A stretch of 64,000 nt of DNA from Colwellia sp. MB3u-41 (lineage in GTDB: Bacteria > Pseudomonadota > Gammaproteobacteria > Enterobacterales > Alteromonadaceae), in the NCBI RefSeq assembly GCF_014076845.1, contig NZ_JACGUT010000075.1:124001-188000 (forward strand), in the 5' to 3' direction. Shown one piece after another: positions 1-10,322 of this stretch. The translations under genes were made by a program, and so were the position numbers. The notes under the pieces are model-generated. The model made no database searches and was not told where the DNA came from. It worked only from the letters and a program-made list of their open reading frames with translations. Every line of letters starts with the position of its first letter. Position 1 is the first letter of the stretch.

Positions 1-270
1 ACGACCTAACACTTCAAAAATACCCATCACTGAAAGTTCATCCATTTCAAATAAACTTTCAAAGCCCAACGATTGCATTTTAGGGCCTCCAATACCAATA
101 AATTTAGCATTGGGATAAACACACATTAATGAAGTCATTAAGCCGGCACCCAGTGTATCGCCAGAATGTTCACCGACAACAATGCCAAAGACGGGGGATT
201 GCTCAGCAGTCGAGTCATTCATTGTTGATGCTGTTGGGAGGTTAGCTTGGTTTTCTACTGTTTGGGTCAT
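1..270 (-). CDS. lpxB: Lipid-A-disaccharide synthase, N-terminal part (cut by window edge)
   Basis: LpxB joins UDP-2,3-diacylglucosamine to lipid X to make the lipid A disaccharide at the inner membrane. Only the first 90 codons are present and the frame stays open to base 1. After a poorly conserved leader of about 27 residues comes the family's opening segment, with the motif [13 protein letters not shown] and then IGGPKM. The ATG at 270 is used here; in-frame ATGs at 222 and 218-216 give a shorter leader closer to the usual N-terminus and are equally possible. It is the last gene of the lpxD-fabZ-lpxA-lpxB run, 35 bases after lpxA, as in other gammaproteobacteria. Confidence 0.93.
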   Translation of the reverse strand, partial: MTQTVENQANLPTASTMNDSTAEQSPVFGIVVGEHSGDTLGAGLMTSLMCVYPNAKFIGIGGPKMQSLGFESLFEMDELSVMGIFEVLGR

Positions 271-305
271 TAACGTTTACTCTACTACTTTTTAAAAAAT
301 TACTT

Positions 306-1097
306 CTAACGGGCAATACCACGACTAGAGTTTTTAATAAACTCGGCAAAAAAAGTTAACTCGGGCATATCATCTGCTAATGCTGCAACGTTAACTAAAG
401 CTTCGTTAACATTTAAACCTTTGCGGTAGATTTCTTTATAAGCACGCTTGATGGTTAAGATAACATTTTTATCAAAACCGCGACGTTTTAGCCCTTCTGA
501 ATTCAAACCAAAGGGGGAAGCCGGTTGACCAGAAACCATCAAGTATGGCGGAATATCTTTTAATACAAGTGCGTTTGCCGCAACGAAACTATGCGCGCCA
601 ATATGACAAAACTGATGAACACCTGTCATACCACCTAAAATAGCGTAATCACCAACGTGTACATGCCCAGCAATAGAAGCATTATTCGCTAAAATACAAT
701 GATTACCCACGACACAATCATGTGCCACATGGGTGTAAGCCATAAATAAGTTTTTACTGCCTATTTGCGTTAAGCTGTTATCTTGGATTGTGCCACGATG
801 AACCGTACATGATTCGCGGAAGATATTGTTATTGCCGATGATTAATTCGGTTTTTTCACCCGCATATTTTAAATCTTGGCAGTCTTCACCAATACTGGCA
901 AATTGGAAAAAATGATTACCTTCACCAATTTTCGTGGGTCCTTTGATAACCACATGAGAATTAATCACACAGTTGTCGCCAATAACAACATCCTTGGCAA
1001 TATAAGTCCAAGGACCAATGCTCACATTATTTCCGATACAGGCACCTTCTTCTATAATTGCCTGTGGATGAATTAAACTCTCGTTGTTGGAAATCAC
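306..1097 (-). CDS. lpxA: UDP-N-acetylglucosamine O-acyltransferase
   Basis: LpxA catalyses the first step of lipid A synthesis, moving a 3-hydroxyacyl chain from ACP to UDP-GlcNAc in the cytoplasm. The 263-residue protein has the family's usual length. Its first two thirds are hexapeptide repeats (left-handed beta helix), with the catalytic histidine in the segment THVAHDC (about H126), and the rest is a helical C-terminal domain. The start is GTG at 1097; the N-terminus lines up with the E. coli protein (IHPQAIIEEGA against VHPTAIVEEGA). It begins 3 bases after the fabZ stop, so translational coupling is likely. Confidence 0.97.
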   Translation of the reverse strand: MISNNESLIHPQAIIEEGACIGNNVSIGPWTYIAKDVVIGDNCVINSHVVIKGPTKIGEGNHFFQFASIGEDCQDLKYAGEKTELIIGNNNIFRESCTVHRGTIQDNSLTQIGSKNLFMAYTHVAHDCVVGNHCILANNASIAGHVHVGDYAILGGMTGVHQFCHIGAHSFVAANALVLKDIPPYLMVSGQPASPFGLNSEGLKRRGFDKNVILTIKRAYKEIYRKGLNVNEALVNVAALADDMPELTFFAEFIKNSSRGIAR

Positions 1098-1100
1098 AAT

Positions 1101-1553
1101 TTATACCACTCTTCTTGCACACATAAGTTCAGCAGAACACACAACTTTTCCTTCAACCCTAGCTTCGCCATAAAACTTCCACATACCTCGGCGTTCTTTT
1201 AAGAATTCAACATGCAAGTGCATAGTGTCGCCAGGCACAACTGATTTCTTAAACTTTGCTTTATCAATAGAGGCAAATAAGTACATTTCATTTTCATCAC
1301 GGCCATCCGTGCTTTTAAAGCCCAAGAGACCCGTTGCTTGTGCTAAAGCTTCAAGGATCATCACTCCTGGGAAAATAGGAAGATCAGGAAAGTGACCATT
1401 AAACACAGGTTCGTTAATGCTGACATTTTTAATAGCGTGCAATGTTTTCATTGGTTGATAATCTAAAACGCGATCAACCAATAACATTGGATAACGGTGT
1501 GGCAGTAATGCTTTGATTTCTGCAATTTCAATGGTGTTTTTTGCTAATTCCAA
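1101..1553 (-). CDS. fabZ: 3-hydroxyacyl-[ACP] dehydratase
   Basis: FabZ dehydrates 3-hydroxyacyl-ACP in fatty acid elongation and competes with LpxA and LpxD for the same substrate. The hot-dog fold protein shows [14 protein letters not shown] and the active-site stretch [13 protein letters not shown] place the start at TTG 1553, not further upstream. An AAGGA Shine-Dalgarno lies 8 bases before it, it gives 150 residues, and it puts the catalytic pair at H54 and E68, the numbering known for E. coli. The longer reading (TTG at 1571, 156 residues) would overlap lpxD by 14 bases and lacks a ribosome-binding site. Confidence 0.95.
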   Translation of the reverse strand: MELAKNTIEIAEIKALLPHRYPMLLVDRVLDYQPMKTLHAIKNVSINEPVFNGHFPDLPIFPGVMILEALAQATGLLGFKSTDGRDENEMYLFASIDKAKFKKSVVPGDTMHLHVEFLKERRGMWKFYGEARVEGKVVCSAELMCARRVV

Positions 1554-1557
1554 CGGA

Positions 1558-2598
1558 CTATTCCTTTTCAATAATGTTGTTTAAGTGCTCAATTTCATGC
1601 TCTGCACTTTTGATACGCTTAAGTATACTTTCTAACTTACGAATTCTTGCATTATTTTTATTCCACTCTTTATTCGTTTGACACGGCATGCCAGAAGAAT
1701 AAACACCGGGTTCATTAATATTTTTTGTCACCATACTCATGCCAGTAAAAACACAACCGTCACCAATTTCTATATGACCATTGATACCAACTAGGCCGGC
1801 TATTACACAATTTTTTCCAATCGTTGTACTGCCTGCAATAACACTACAAGCTGCCATCGCGGTGTTTTCACCGATAACGACATTATGAGCAATTTGAATT
1901 TGGTTATCTAAAATAACACCATTTTTAATAACCGTGTCTTCTAACGCGCCACGGTCTATTGTTGTGCTAGCACCAATTTCGACGTTGTCACCAATAATAA
2001 CACCGCCCAACTGAGGGATTTTCAACCATTTACCTTTGTCATTTGCGTAACCGAAGCCATCAGAGCCAATAACAGTATTGGCTTGAATTAAACAGTTTTG
2101 GCCAATTTTGACTCGATGATAAACACTAACATTTGCCCATAGCTTAGTATGAGTCCCTATTAATGTTTCTTCTCCAATAAAACAACCCGCACCTATAATA
2201 ACATTATCGCTAATAACAACACCTTTCTCTATTACCGCATTAGCACCAACCTCGACATTTACACCTAAAACAACATCAGGTGAGATTTGAGCAGAGGGGT
2301 GAATGTTATGAGCGGGTTTAGGGGTCGTATCGAGTAATTGTGCGGTAAGTGCATAACCTAAGTAAGGGTTGTCCATAACTAAGGCATGAGTGTTACAGTC
2401 ATTAATATTTTGAGCAGAAATAATAACCGCTCCGGCTTTTGTTTCAGAAAGCTGCTGGCTATATTTTTTGTTTGCTAAAAATGCAATTTGCTGGGCACCA
2501 GCACTTGATAATGTTGCAAGTGAATGAATAATATAAGATGCATCACCGTGTACTTCTGCACCAATTTTTTCAGCTAGTTGTTTGAGAGTATAAGACAT
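1558..2598 (-). CDS. lpxD: UDP-3-O-acylglucosamine N-acyltransferase
   Basis: LpxD adds the second, N-linked 3-hydroxyacyl chain in lipid A synthesis. The protein (346 residues from the ATG at 2598) has an N-terminal uridine-binding domain (about 1-100), a long hexapeptide-repeat beta helix with the conserved QIQIAHNV segment that carries the catalytic histidine, and a C-terminal helix. A GTG two codons upstream (2604) is possible but less like the family N-terminus. A terminator separates it from skp, and a plausible sigma-70 promoter lies between, so lpxD may begin its own transcript. Confidence 0.96.
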   Translation of the reverse strand: MSYTLKQLAEKIGAEVHGDASYIIHSLATLSSAGAQQIAFLANKKYSQQLSETKAGAVIISAQNINDCNTHALVMDNPYLGYALTAQLLDTTPKPAHNIHPSAQISPDVVLGVNVEVGANAVIEKGVVISDNVIIGAGCFIGEETLIGTHTKLWANVSVYHRVKIGQNCLIQANTVIGSDGFGYANDKGKWLKIPQLGGVIIGDNVEIGASTTIDRGALEDTVIKNGVILDNQIQIAHNVVIGENTAMAACSVIAGSTTIGKNCVIAGLVGINGHIEIGDGCVFTGMSMVTKNINEPGVYSSGMPCQTNKEWNKNNARIRKLESILKRIKSAEHEIEHLNNIIEKE

Positions 2599-2629
2599 AA
2601 ACACTTAATATTTGTATGGATGCTATGTG

Positions 2630-2658
2630 AGCATAACTGGAAAAGACGCTAAAACCAA
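2630..2658 (-). promoter_or_regulatory. Candidate sigma-70 promoter for lpxD
   Basis: On the minus strand a -35 element TTGGTT (2658-2653) and a -10 element TATGCT (2635-2630) are separated by exactly 17 bases, 32 bases before the lpxD ATG. It sits just after the terminator that follows skp, a sensible place for a secondary promoter. This is a motif match only. Confidence 0.4.
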
Positions 2659-2678
2659 TATGATTTCTTTTAGGATAG

Positions 2679-2723
2679 AAAAAAAACTTGCAACTAATAT
2701 TATAAATAATAGTTGCAAGTTTT
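2679..2723 (-). terminator. Rho-independent terminator after skp
   Basis: A perfect 14-bp inverted repeat (2683-2696 pairs with 2710-2723, core ACTTGCAACTA) with a 13-base AT loop. On the minus strand it is followed by eight T residues, typical of intrinsic termination after skp and before lpxD. Confidence 0.8.
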
Positions 2724-2772
2724 ATAACGATAATGTCTGATTTAGCACATTATCTAATACCTAAATGTAGAC

Positions 2773-3291
2773 TTAGTTAAGTTTACTAACCTGCTCGACT
2801 ACTTTGTTAGTGATCGTTGCATCTGGCTTAGAAAAAACAACCGCTTGTTGTTCTAAAACAAGGTCATATTTTTCTTTTGCTGCGATGTTGTCAATTGCCT
2901 GACGAACTAAGGCAACAATTTTATTTGTTTCTTCGTTCTTACGTAAACCAGTTGCTTGTTGGAACGCTTTACCTTTAGCTTGGTAATCTTGGTATAAAGT
3001 ACCAATTTGAGCATCAAGTTCTTCTATATCTTTAGCGCTCATTAAAGAAGCATCACGTTGTTTCTTCTCTTGATAGTACTTAATGTCTTTTTCTAATTGG
3101 GCTAAAACGGCTTTATCATCTTTAAATTCAACTTCTAAACCCTGCATTACCGTAGCTGTTTGTGGAATTTTGCTCATCACTTCTTGAAAATTAACCACTG
3201 CAATTTTTTGATCTGCAGCCATAACAGAGCTTGCTAATAATAAACTTGACGCCACTGCTGAATAGGTAACTGTTTTAATGAATTTTTTCAA
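2773..3291 (-). CDS. skp: Periplasmic chaperone Skp (OmpH family)
   Basis: Skp holds unfolded outer-membrane proteins in the periplasm and delivers them to the Bam complex, encoded just upstream. The 172-residue precursor has a signal peptide ending SSVMA-AD, then the OmpH core with a long charged coiled coil (about 55-125). The start is TTG at 3291: GGAG lies 6 bases before it and translation then begins with the basic signal-peptide region KKFIKT. A TTG at 3303 would add four residues but overlaps the ribosome-binding site. Confidence 0.95.
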   Translation of the reverse strand: MKKFIKTVTYSAVASSLLLASSVMAADQKIAVVNFQEVMSKIPQTATVMQGLEVEFKDDKAVLAQLEKDIKYYQEKKQRDASLMSAKDIEELDAQIGTLYQDYQAKGKAFQQATGLRKNEETNKIVALVRQAIDNIAAKEKYDLVLEQQAVVFSKPDATITNKVVEQVSKLN

Positions 3292-3435
3292 TTTTATCTC
3301 CAAAATATTATTTCTAAGTAACTTTGGTTTAAGCTACATTAATTATTATAATTATCATTTAATTGCTATGGGGGCTAACTTATATAATTAAACCCCTTAA
3401 GACCACTTTTCTTTAAATGGTAAATGTTCTTTTAG

Positions 3436-5910
3436 TTAGAAAGTTTTGCCTATATTAAAACTAAAGAACTCTTTATCATCATCTTTTTCTGATTTTAATG
3501 CCTTAGCAAAACTAAAAATCATTGGGCCCATTGGCGATAACCACTGGACAGATAAACCTGCAGAACTTCTATAACGACCAACATCTGAATAATCATCGAT
3601 TTTGCCAAACTCAGGATTCGCTAAATCGTTGTAGTCATTCAAATTAAACTCTGTATCCCATACGTTGCCCACATCAACGAAAAAGCTGGTACGAACACTA
3701 TTAGAAAAACCTTCATCTATCAATGGTGTTGGTACAATAAGTTCAACACCCGCAACAACAATGGCGTTACCACCGACAGAGCGCGATGAAACATTAATAA
3801 AGTCATGATCAGGTCCTAAACAACAGCTACTGCCGGCTTCTACTGGATCAGGAGCACCCGTTATAGCCGTTGGGTAACGAAATACCGCACGTGGTCCAAC
3901 AATATTGTTCTCAAAGCCACGTAAGGTGTCAGAACCACCAGCTCTAAAATTTTCCCAAAATGGTAATACTTGATCATTGCCATCAACGGTGCCATAACCG
4001 TTACCATAACCGGCATTGAAACGTGCTAGTACCGTCCAACGTTGGTCTTGTGTTAATGGAAAGTACCATTTTGTGTCTACATTAATTTTAAAATAGTTTA
4101 CGTCTGAATTAGGCGTTGTCATTTTATATGACAAACTTTGACTAGAACCGTCTGTTGGGAATGTACCTCTGTTTAACGTAGTACGTGAAATACCAACAGA
4201 TAAATCAAAGCTTTCAAATTCTAAACCGCCATCTGGATTACTAGGATCAGAATAAATTTCATAAAACTTTTGAATTTGTTCATAAGTATCTAAACGGGTA
4301 ATACCGTTATTTTTATAGCCGACACCAAAATTCAAGCGTAGATATTCATTAATAGGAAAGCCTAAATTAAGTCCTATACCATACGTTTTGTTGTTGTATT
4401 CTACTAAGTTGGCATTACCTGCATCAAATTCGCTGTAGTATATCTGCCCACCCAAAGAAACAGCATCAACCGTAAAGTATGGGTCCGTGTAAGAAATACT
4501 CGCACTTTGCTGATAGCTCATGGTATTGACATTAAAAGCAAGTCGATTCCCGGTACCTAAAAAGTTGTTCTGTTGTATACCCGCACTTAAACTTAAATTA
4601 GTCGTTGAACCATATCCTATACCCGCAGTAAAGGAACCTGATGGCTGTTCTTTTACTGAAAAATCGATATCAACAAGGTCATCTTCACCCGGTAACTGCT
4701 TAGTTTCATATTCAACATTTTCCAAATAAGGCAAACGTTGTAACCATGCTTTTGAACTTTCTGCAGCATTATTCGATAACCAAGCACCTTCCATCTGACG
4801 CATTTCACGGCGTAGCACTTTGTCTGAAGTAACATTATTACCTTGAAAGTTAATACGATTAACATAAACACGCTTACCAGGGTCAATTGAAATAGAAAGC
4901 TTAACCGTTTTCTCTTCTTCATTAATTTGAGGGATAACATTGACTTTAGGATATGCATAACCGTATCTCCCCAGAAAACGACTGATCGTTTCTTCGGTAT
5001 AAGTAACTTCTGCACCATTATAAAGCTTACCAGCTCTCAGGGGATTAATGGCTCGAATAGTACGTTCAAAGCCAGCCATATCACCCATAAAATCTATTTC
5101 GCTTACTTTGAACTGTTCACCTTCGGTGATATTTAGAGCAATGTAAACGGCTTTCTTATCAGGCGTCATTGAAACTTGAGTTGAATCAACTTTATATTGC
5201 AGATAACCCCGGTCTAAATAGTAACTTTTGATGGTTTCGATATCACCTTGAAGGGTTTGTTTTTGATAGCGGTCTTGCGCCATAAAATCCCACCAAGGAG
5301 AGTCATACGTTAGCTCTATACGCTCAAGAAGGTCTTTGTCTGAAAATATCTCATTACCCACAATATTAATTTGCTCAATGGCTGCGGCTTCGCCTTCTGT
5401 AAAAACAAAATTAATGTTTACACGGTTACGCGGTAAATGCGTTATTTCCGCTTTTACATTAGCATTATATTTGCCGATACTATGATAGAAATCTTCTAAG
5501 CCAACTTCAATGCCTGATATAATGGTCATATCGAGTGTTTCACCCACTCTAATATCACTGCCATCAAGACTTTCAGTGAGTTGCTCTTCTTTTAAGTCTT
5601 TGTTTCCATCAAAGGTAATTTCACTGATGGTTGAACGCTCATGAACACGATAAATAATTCTATTCGCTTCACGATAAACTACAACATCATTGAAATGACC
5701 TGATTTATAGAGAGACTTTATCGACTGAGAAATACGAAATTCATTGAGAGTATCACCAGTATTAAAAGGAATATGGGTCAAAGCGGCACCGAGAGCGACA
5801 CGCTGTAACCCTTTTACTTCAATATCTTCTACTTGAAATTCTTCAGAGGCTTGAACTGTTGTACCTAAGGCACCTAATAATACCGCAAGGGCAATTTTTT
5901 TAATTATCAT
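3436..5910 (-). CDS. bamA: Outer membrane protein assembly factor BamA
   Basis: BamA is the essential beta-barrel insertase of the outer membrane. The 824-residue precursor has a signal peptide (cleavage near VQA-SE), five POTRA domains (about 25-420) and a C-terminal 16-strand barrel. The conserved loop-6 motif reads LRGFENN, and the last residue is phenylalanine, as expected for a barrel. A loop segment around residue 700 contains a CC pair within an insertion. It lies between rseP and skp in the usual order, 132 bases upstream of skp. Confidence 0.97.
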   Translation of the reverse strand: MIIKKIALAVLLGALGTTVQASEEFQVEDIEVKGLQRVALGAALTHIPFNTGDTLNEFRISQSIKSLYKSGHFNDVVVYREANRIIYRVHERSTISEITFDGNKDLKEEQLTESLDGSDIRVGETLDMTIISGIEVGLEDFYHSIGKYNANVKAEITHLPRNRVNINFVFTEGEAAAIEQINIVGNEIFSDKDLLERIELTYDSPWWDFMAQDRYQKQTLQGDIETIKSYYLDRGYLQYKVDSTQVSMTPDKKAVYIALNITEGEQFKVSEIDFMGDMAGFERTIRAINPLRAGKLYNGAEVTYTEETISRFLGRYGYAYPKVNVIPQINEEEKTVKLSISIDPGKRVYVNRINFQGNNVTSDKVLRREMRQMEGAWLSNNAAESSKAWLQRLPYLENVEYETKQLPGEDDLVDIDFSVKEQPSGSFTAGIGYGSTTNLSLSAGIQQNNFLGTGNRLAFNVNTMSYQQSASISYTDPYFTVDAVSLGGQIYYSEFDAGNANLVEYNNKTYGIGLNLGFPINEYLRLNFGVGYKNNGITRLDTYEQIQKFYEIYSDPSNPDGGLEFESFDLSVGISRTTLNRGTFPTDGSSQSLSYKMTTPNSDVNYFKINVDTKWYFPLTQDQRWTVLARFNAGYGNGYGTVDGNDQVLPFWENFRAGGSDTLRGFENNIVGPRAVFRYPTAITGAPDPVEAGSSCCLGPDHDFINVSSRSVGGNAIVVAGVELIVPTPLIDEGFSNSVRTSFFVDVGNVWDTEFNLNDYNDLANPEFGKIDDYSDVGRYRSSAGLSVQWLSPMGPMIFSFAKALKSEKDDDKEFFSFNIGKTF

Positions 5911-5937
5911 AAATGCTTACTTTTGTTACTTCTTTTG

Positions 5938-7293
5938 TTATAACCGCGAAAAATCGTTAAATAATGCGATACTCATTAAGCCTAGGAGGGCTAGTGTACC
6001 AAACTTAAAACCTATTTCTTGTATTTTTTCTGGTACCGGTTTTCCTGTGACTATTTCCACAAGATAATAAAATAAATGTCCTCCATCAAGAACAGGTAAA
6101 GGTAATAAATTTATTATGCCTAAGTTAATGCTAATTAAAGCAAGAAAACCTAAAAAATATACCAAACCATATTCTGCACTACTTCCAGCTCCTTGTGCGA
6201 TAGATATAGGCCCACTTAAGTTTTTAACAGAAACGTCACCTGTTATAAGTTTGCCTATCATGTCAAAACTTAGCACCACTAAATTCCAAGTGCGCTGTAA
6301 ACTTTGTCCTAAAGCATCAACAACACCGTAACGTAGTTCAAATAAATATTCTTTTGGGTAGGGTTCAGACTTAGGTATCACACCCAAATAACCTACTTTT
6401 CTACCCGAACGTTCAATTAAAGTAGGTGTTACAGAAATTTCCTTATTTACCCCTTGTCTTTGGACGATCAGAACGACGTTTTGTTCCGGCAGTTGGCTAA
6501 TATTACTTGAAAACATTGCCCAACTCCCGTTTATTGCTTCGCTATTGATGCTTATTAATTTATCTTCAACCTTTAGTCCTGCTTTATCTGCAGCACTTCC
6601 TTCTTCAATATAAGCTAATTCGGCATAAATTGGTGCACGAAACGGGGCGATACCTAAACTAGCAATAGCAGATTCTTTGTCTGGAGAAAAAGGCCATACT
6701 GATGTATCTAAGTTATGCGTTGTCGATGACGCACTTCCCTTATCTTTCGTTATTATCGTAAAGCTCGTCTCACCAATTTGAGAGACTAATGCTAAATTGA
6801 CATCTTGCCAATCTAATGCTTTTTGGCCTGCTACTTCAACAATTTGGCTATCACTGTTTATTTTCGCTTTATGTGCAATAGATCCTGCAGCTATTTCACC
6901 AACAATAGGCTTTACACTAGGAACACCGATGAGAAACATCAAGTAAAATGCAAAAATAGCAAAAGCGAAATTAGCAAACGGCCCAGCAGCAATAATGGCT
7001 ATACGTTGATAAACTGTTTTATTGTTAAAGGTTTTATCTATATCTTCAGGTTGTACTTCGTCAACACGCCCATCAAGCATTTTTACGTAACCACCCAATG
7101 GAATTAAGGCGATAACAAACTCAGTACCTTCTTTATTGACTTTGCGCCACAACACTTTACCAAAGCCGATTGAAAAGCGTTCTACTTGCACGCCGTTTCT
7201 TCGGGCAACCCAATAATGTCCATACTCATGAACAGTAATCAAAATGCCTAGAGCAACAACAAAAGACGCTAAATTCCAGAAAAAATCAAACAA
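5938..7293 (-). CDS. rseP: RIP zinc metalloprotease RseP
   Basis: RseP is the inner-membrane site-2 protease that cuts anti-sigma factor RseA during the sigma-E envelope stress response. The 451-residue protein has the HEXXH zinc site in the first membrane helix (VHEYGHYW), two PDZ domains in the middle, and the second metal motif in PLPVLDGGHL near the C-terminus. The start is TTG at 7293, touching the dxr stop; the N-terminus then matches E. coli RseP (FFWNLASFVVALGILITVHE). AAGGG lies 10 bases upstream. Clustering with bamA and skp fits envelope biogenesis. Confidence 0.96.
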   Translation of the reverse strand: MFDFFWNLASFVVALGILITVHEYGHYWVARRNGVQVERFSIGFGKVLWRKVNKEGTEFVIALIPLGGYVKMLDGRVDEVQPEDIDKTFNNKTVYQRIAIIAAGPFANFAFAIFAFYLMFLIGVPSVKPIVGEIAAGSIAHKAKINSDSQIVEVAGQKALDWQDVNLALVSQIGETSFTIITKDKGSASSTTHNLDTSVWPFSPDKESAIASLGIAPFRAPIYAELAYIEEGSAADKAGLKVEDKLISINSEAINGSWAMFSSNISQLPEQNVVLIVQRQGVNKEISVTPTLIERSGRKVGYLGVIPKSEPYPKEYLFELRYGVVDALGQSLQRTWNLVVLSFDMIGKLITGDVSVKNLSGPISIAQGAGSSAEYGLVYFLGFLALISINLGIINLLPLPVLDGGHLFYYLVEIVTGKPVPEKIQEIGFKFGTLALLGLMSIALFNDFSRL

Positions 7294-8541
7294 CTAATTA
7301 TTACCCTTTTTGTTAACTTCTTTAGTCACAACACGACCAGCTTCAAAACAGCCACTCGCAATTAAATTACGTGAAAATTCTCGCACACTTGCGTCAAGTG
7401 CCATGACATCATCAATTGATGCTACCCTTTCTGAGACAAATTTATCCATAGAAGTTTCATTTATTTTTGCAATATCGGTAAATTTAATTTTATCGTTCAA
7501 AAAAGCATCAACAGCCACTTCATTTGCAGCGTTTAGTGCTGTACATGCACCTTGACCACTTCGACAAGCAACCATCGCTAATTTTAAATTAGGGTATTTA
7601 TGATAATCGACGTCTTCAAATTCAAATGATTGGGTATTGAAAAAGTCTAAAGGTGCAACACCCGAGTCAATTCTTTCAGGGAAAGCTAAGGCATGAGCAA
7701 TAGGGGTACGCATATCAGGATTACCCATTTGCGCGATTACAGAACCGTCTCTATATTGCACCATAGAATGGATGGTACTTTGTGGATGTAAAACAACTTG
7801 AATATCGTCAGGGTCTATATTGAATAACCATTTAGCTTCAATAAATTCTAAGCCCTTGTTCATCATCGTTGCAGAGTCTACAGAGATTTTTCGTCCCATA
7901 TCCCAATTAGGATGGGCGCAAGCTTGTGCGGGTGTTACATGCTCTAACTGTTCAACTGAAAAAGTTCTAAAAGGGCCGCCCGAGCCGGTTAGCAATATTT
8001 TACTGACACCATTTTTTTCGAGGTCACATCGACCTGGGGTTGCTTGAACATTAGCAGGTAAACACTGAAAAATAGCGTTATGCTCACTGTCTATGGGCAA
8101 TAGTTCAGCGCCATATTTTTCAACAGCATCTATAAACAAAGCACCAGAGGTAACCAATGCTTCTTTATTTGCAAGTAGTACCCTTTTACCTGACTTTACA
8201 GCAGCCATAGTAGGTAGTAAACCTGATGCACCAACAATCGCAGCCATTACAGTATCGCTAGTATCAGCTTGGGCAATGTCGATTAACCCTTGCTCGCCAC
8301 TTCGCACTTCAATGGTATGCAAGCCACTTTCACATAATTTTTCTTTTAATGCCTGAGCGGCATTATCGTCAACCATAACAACCATGCTTGGATTAAATTC
8401 CTGACACTGCGCCAGCATTTCATCAACACGCATATTGGCCGACAAGCACTCAATAGAAAATAGGGTTGGATGACGTCGTACCACATCTAATGTACTTAAA
8501 CCAATAGAGCCAGTAGAGCCTAAAACACAAAGTTTACGCAT
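7294..8541 (-). CDS. dxr: 1-deoxy-D-xylulose 5-phosphate reductoisomerase
   Basis: Dxr (IspC) converts DXP to 2-C-methyl-D-erythritol 4-phosphate with NADPH, the committed step of the MEP isoprenoid pathway. The 415-residue protein opens with the nucleotide-binding motif [14 protein letters not shown]. It carries the metal and substrate segments [13 protein letters not shown] and LTGSGGPFR, and [15 protein letters not shown]. It supplies precursors for undecaprenyl phosphate made by the nearby uppS. It is followed without a gap by rseP. Confidence 0.97.
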   Translation of the reverse strand: MRKLCVLGSTGSIGLSTLDVVRRHPTLFSIECLSANMRVDEMLAQCQEFNPSMVVMVDDNAAQALKEKLCESGLHTIEVRSGEQGLIDIAQADTSDTVMAAIVGASGLLPTMAAVKSGKRVLLANKEALVTSGALFIDAVEKYGAELLPIDSEHNAIFQCLPANVQATPGRCDLEKNGVSKILLTGSGGPFRTFSVEQLEHVTPAQACAHPNWDMGRKISVDSATMMNKGLEFIEAKWLFNIDPDDIQVVLHPQSTIHSMVQYRDGSVIAQMGNPDMRTPIAHALAFPERIDSGVAPLDFFNTQSFEFEDVDYHKYPNLKLAMVACRSGQGACTALNAANEVAVDAFLNDKIKFTDIAKINETSMDKFVSERVASIDDVMALDASVREFSRNLIASGCFEAGRVVTKEVNKKGNN

Positions 8542-8553
8542 TGTTTATATCAC

Positions 8554-9423
8554 CTACTGCCAACCTAAGAAAGCATAACATAATGCATAAATAGGCGCCG
8601 TTGCCGTTAAACTGTCAATTCGGTCTAATATGCCGCCATGACCCGGTAAAATTGAGCCACTATCTTTTATGCCCGCTTGGCGTTTAAACATACTTTCATT
8701 TAAATCACCTAATACTGAAACCGTCGTAATGATAGCGGTAACCTTTAGCGCTAAAGTAAACTGGTGCAACTGCCAGTCAAGGAAGTAACCCGCGATGGCA
8801 ATAAATATACATGCACAAACAACACCGCCAACAAAACCTTCTAAGGTTTTACCCGGACTAACGTTAGGAAGAAGTTTACGCTTTCCTATTGATTTACCAA
8901 CGAAGTAAGCGCCGATGTCAGCACTCCAGACCATTAAAAAAAGAAACATGATGAGTTGGGCGCCATGGTATGGGTCTTGGCTATATTCATTACTGCGGAT
9001 CACCATAAAAGCAAGCCAAGTAGGAATAAGCGTTAACCAACCAAATACGCCACGAATTGAACGATGACTTGACCAAAACTTACTGTATCGAGGATAAAGA
9101 AAAGTGAGTGTTGCAGACAAAAGCCACCAACCTACAGCAATCCACAAGACGAGAGAAACACCTGAATGCAGTTCTCCGTTAGGAGACCACAGCTCTAATA
9201 AAGGGAGCGTGTACCAAAGCGCAGAAATAAGAATGATGGTTGCAGAAACAAAAGCAAGTCTACGTCGTTTATTGGCAAAGCCCATTAAAGGTCCCCATTC
9301 CCAGGCACCAATAGCCATAACGGCCATAAACAAAGCCGCAAATTTATCTAAAGGTAAATAAAAAATGGCAGAAATAGTTAAAGGCGCTAAGATAACAGCC
9401 GTAATAATTCGTTGTTTTAACAA
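8554..9423 (-). CDS. cdsA: Phosphatidate cytidylyltransferase
   Basis: CdsA makes CDP-diacylglycerol from phosphatidic acid and CTP in the inner membrane. The 289-residue protein is highly hydrophobic with several membrane helices. It has the family signature in its C-terminal part (SMFKRQAGIKDSGSILPGHG, then GGILDRIDSL) and the segment GKTLEGFVGG. The start is TTG at 9423 with AAAGGG 7 bases upstream, and MLKQRII matches the MLKYRLI start of E. coli CdsA. It sits 12 bases before dxr. Confidence 0.96.
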   Translation of the reverse strand: MLKQRIITAVILAPLTISAIFYLPLDKFAALFMAVMAIGAWEWGPLMGFANKRRRLAFVSATIILISALWYTLPLLELWSPNGELHSGVSLVLWIAVGWWLLSATLTFLYPRYSKFWSSHRSIRGVFGWLTLIPTWLAFMVIRSNEYSQDPYHGAQLIMFLFLMVWSADIGAYFVGKSIGKRKLLPNVSPGKTLEGFVGGVVCACIFIAIAGYFLDWQLHQFTLALKVTAIITTVSVLGDLNESMFKRQAGIKDSGSILPGHGGILDRIDSLTATAPIYALCYAFLGWQ

Positions 9424-9479
9424 ATGGAAACCCTTTTAAATGCTATATATTTTGTTGTTATTATTTTAATTTTATAGTC

Positions 9480-10223
9480 TTATGTTTTTATTTGTTCGCC
9501 CGTCTGACCAAAACGTCTTTCCCTCTGGTCAAAACAGCCTATTGCTGTAATGAAAGCTTGCTCATCAAAATCAGGCCATAGCGTTTCGGTAAAATAAAAT
9601 TCAGCGTAAGCCGCTTGCCATAATAGAAAGTTACTTATTCGAAAATCACCACCGGTGCGGATAAGTAGATCAAGTTCAGGTAAATTTGCTAAGCAAGTAT
9701 ACTGATGTAATGTTTCTTCTGATATTTCATCAACAGACATAGTGTTATTGGAAACTTTTTCGGCTAAAACTTTAGCGGCATTAGCGATGTCCCAACGTCC
9801 CCCATAGTTAGCTGCAATAGACAATACCATACCTTCATTGTTTGCGGTTAAATCTTCTGAAACTTTTATTTTTTTCTGTAAGTTGTCTGAAAAACGAGAA
9901 GTATCACCAATCACTTGAAAACGCACACCGTTTTTGTGAAGCTTTTTAACTTCTCGTGTTAGCACAAACATAAAGAGATCCATTAACACGCTAACTTCTT
10001 GTTCTGGGCGTTGCCAATTTTCACTACTAAAAGCAAAGAGTGTTAATGCTTTTACACCCTGTTTTATCGCTGTGCTTACTGATGATCGAACAGATTCGAC
10101 ACCTGATTTATGACCGGCGACGCGTGTTTTTCCACGCTGCTGTGCCCAACGACCGTTGCCATCCATAATAATGGCAACATGCTGTGGCACTTTGGTTAAA
10201 TTCTCTGTAATTGCTTCAGTCAT
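9480..10223 (-). CDS. uppS: Undecaprenyl diphosphate synthase (cis-prenyltransferase)
   Basis: UppS condenses eight isopentenyl units onto FPP to make the C55 lipid carrier for peptidoglycan and O-antigen. The N-terminal [10 protein letters not shown] motif carries the catalytic aspartate, and the C-terminal block reads [15 protein letters not shown] followed by AYAEFYF with the magnesium-binding glutamate. The usual glutamate of the RTGGE or RTSGE block is an aspartate here, a conservative but uncommon change. I use the ATG at 10223 (247 residues, GGA upstream); an ATG at 10253 adds ten residues but has no ribosome-binding site and follows directly on a terminator. Confidence 0.94.
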   Translation of the reverse strand: MTEAITENLTKVPQHVAIIMDGNGRWAQQRGKTRVAGHKSGVESVRSSVSTAIKQGVKALTLFAFSSENWQRPEQEVSVLMDLFMFVLTREVKKLHKNGVRFQVIGDTSRFSDNLQKKIKVSEDLTANNEGMVLSIAANYGGRWDIANAAKVLAEKVSNNTMSVDEISEETLHQYTCLANLPELDLLIRTGGDFRISNFLLWQAAYAEFYFTETLWPDFDEQAFITAIGCFDQRERRFGQTGEQIKT

Positions 10224-10266
10224 AAACGTTCCGTAATGCTCTTCAAGCTTCATTCAAATTTTATGT

Positions 10267-10301
10267 AAAAAAAACCGTAGTGACCATTTAAAGACTACGG
10301 C
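10267..10301 (-). terminator. Rho-independent terminator after frr
   Basis: The inverted repeat CCGTAGT / ACTACGG (10275-10281 with 10294-10300) has a 12-base loop and a run of eight T on the minus strand. It lies between frr and uppS and should reduce read-through from the pyrH-frr unit. Confidence 0.75.
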
Positions 10302-10322
10302 TTATTTTATCGGTTAAAGGCG

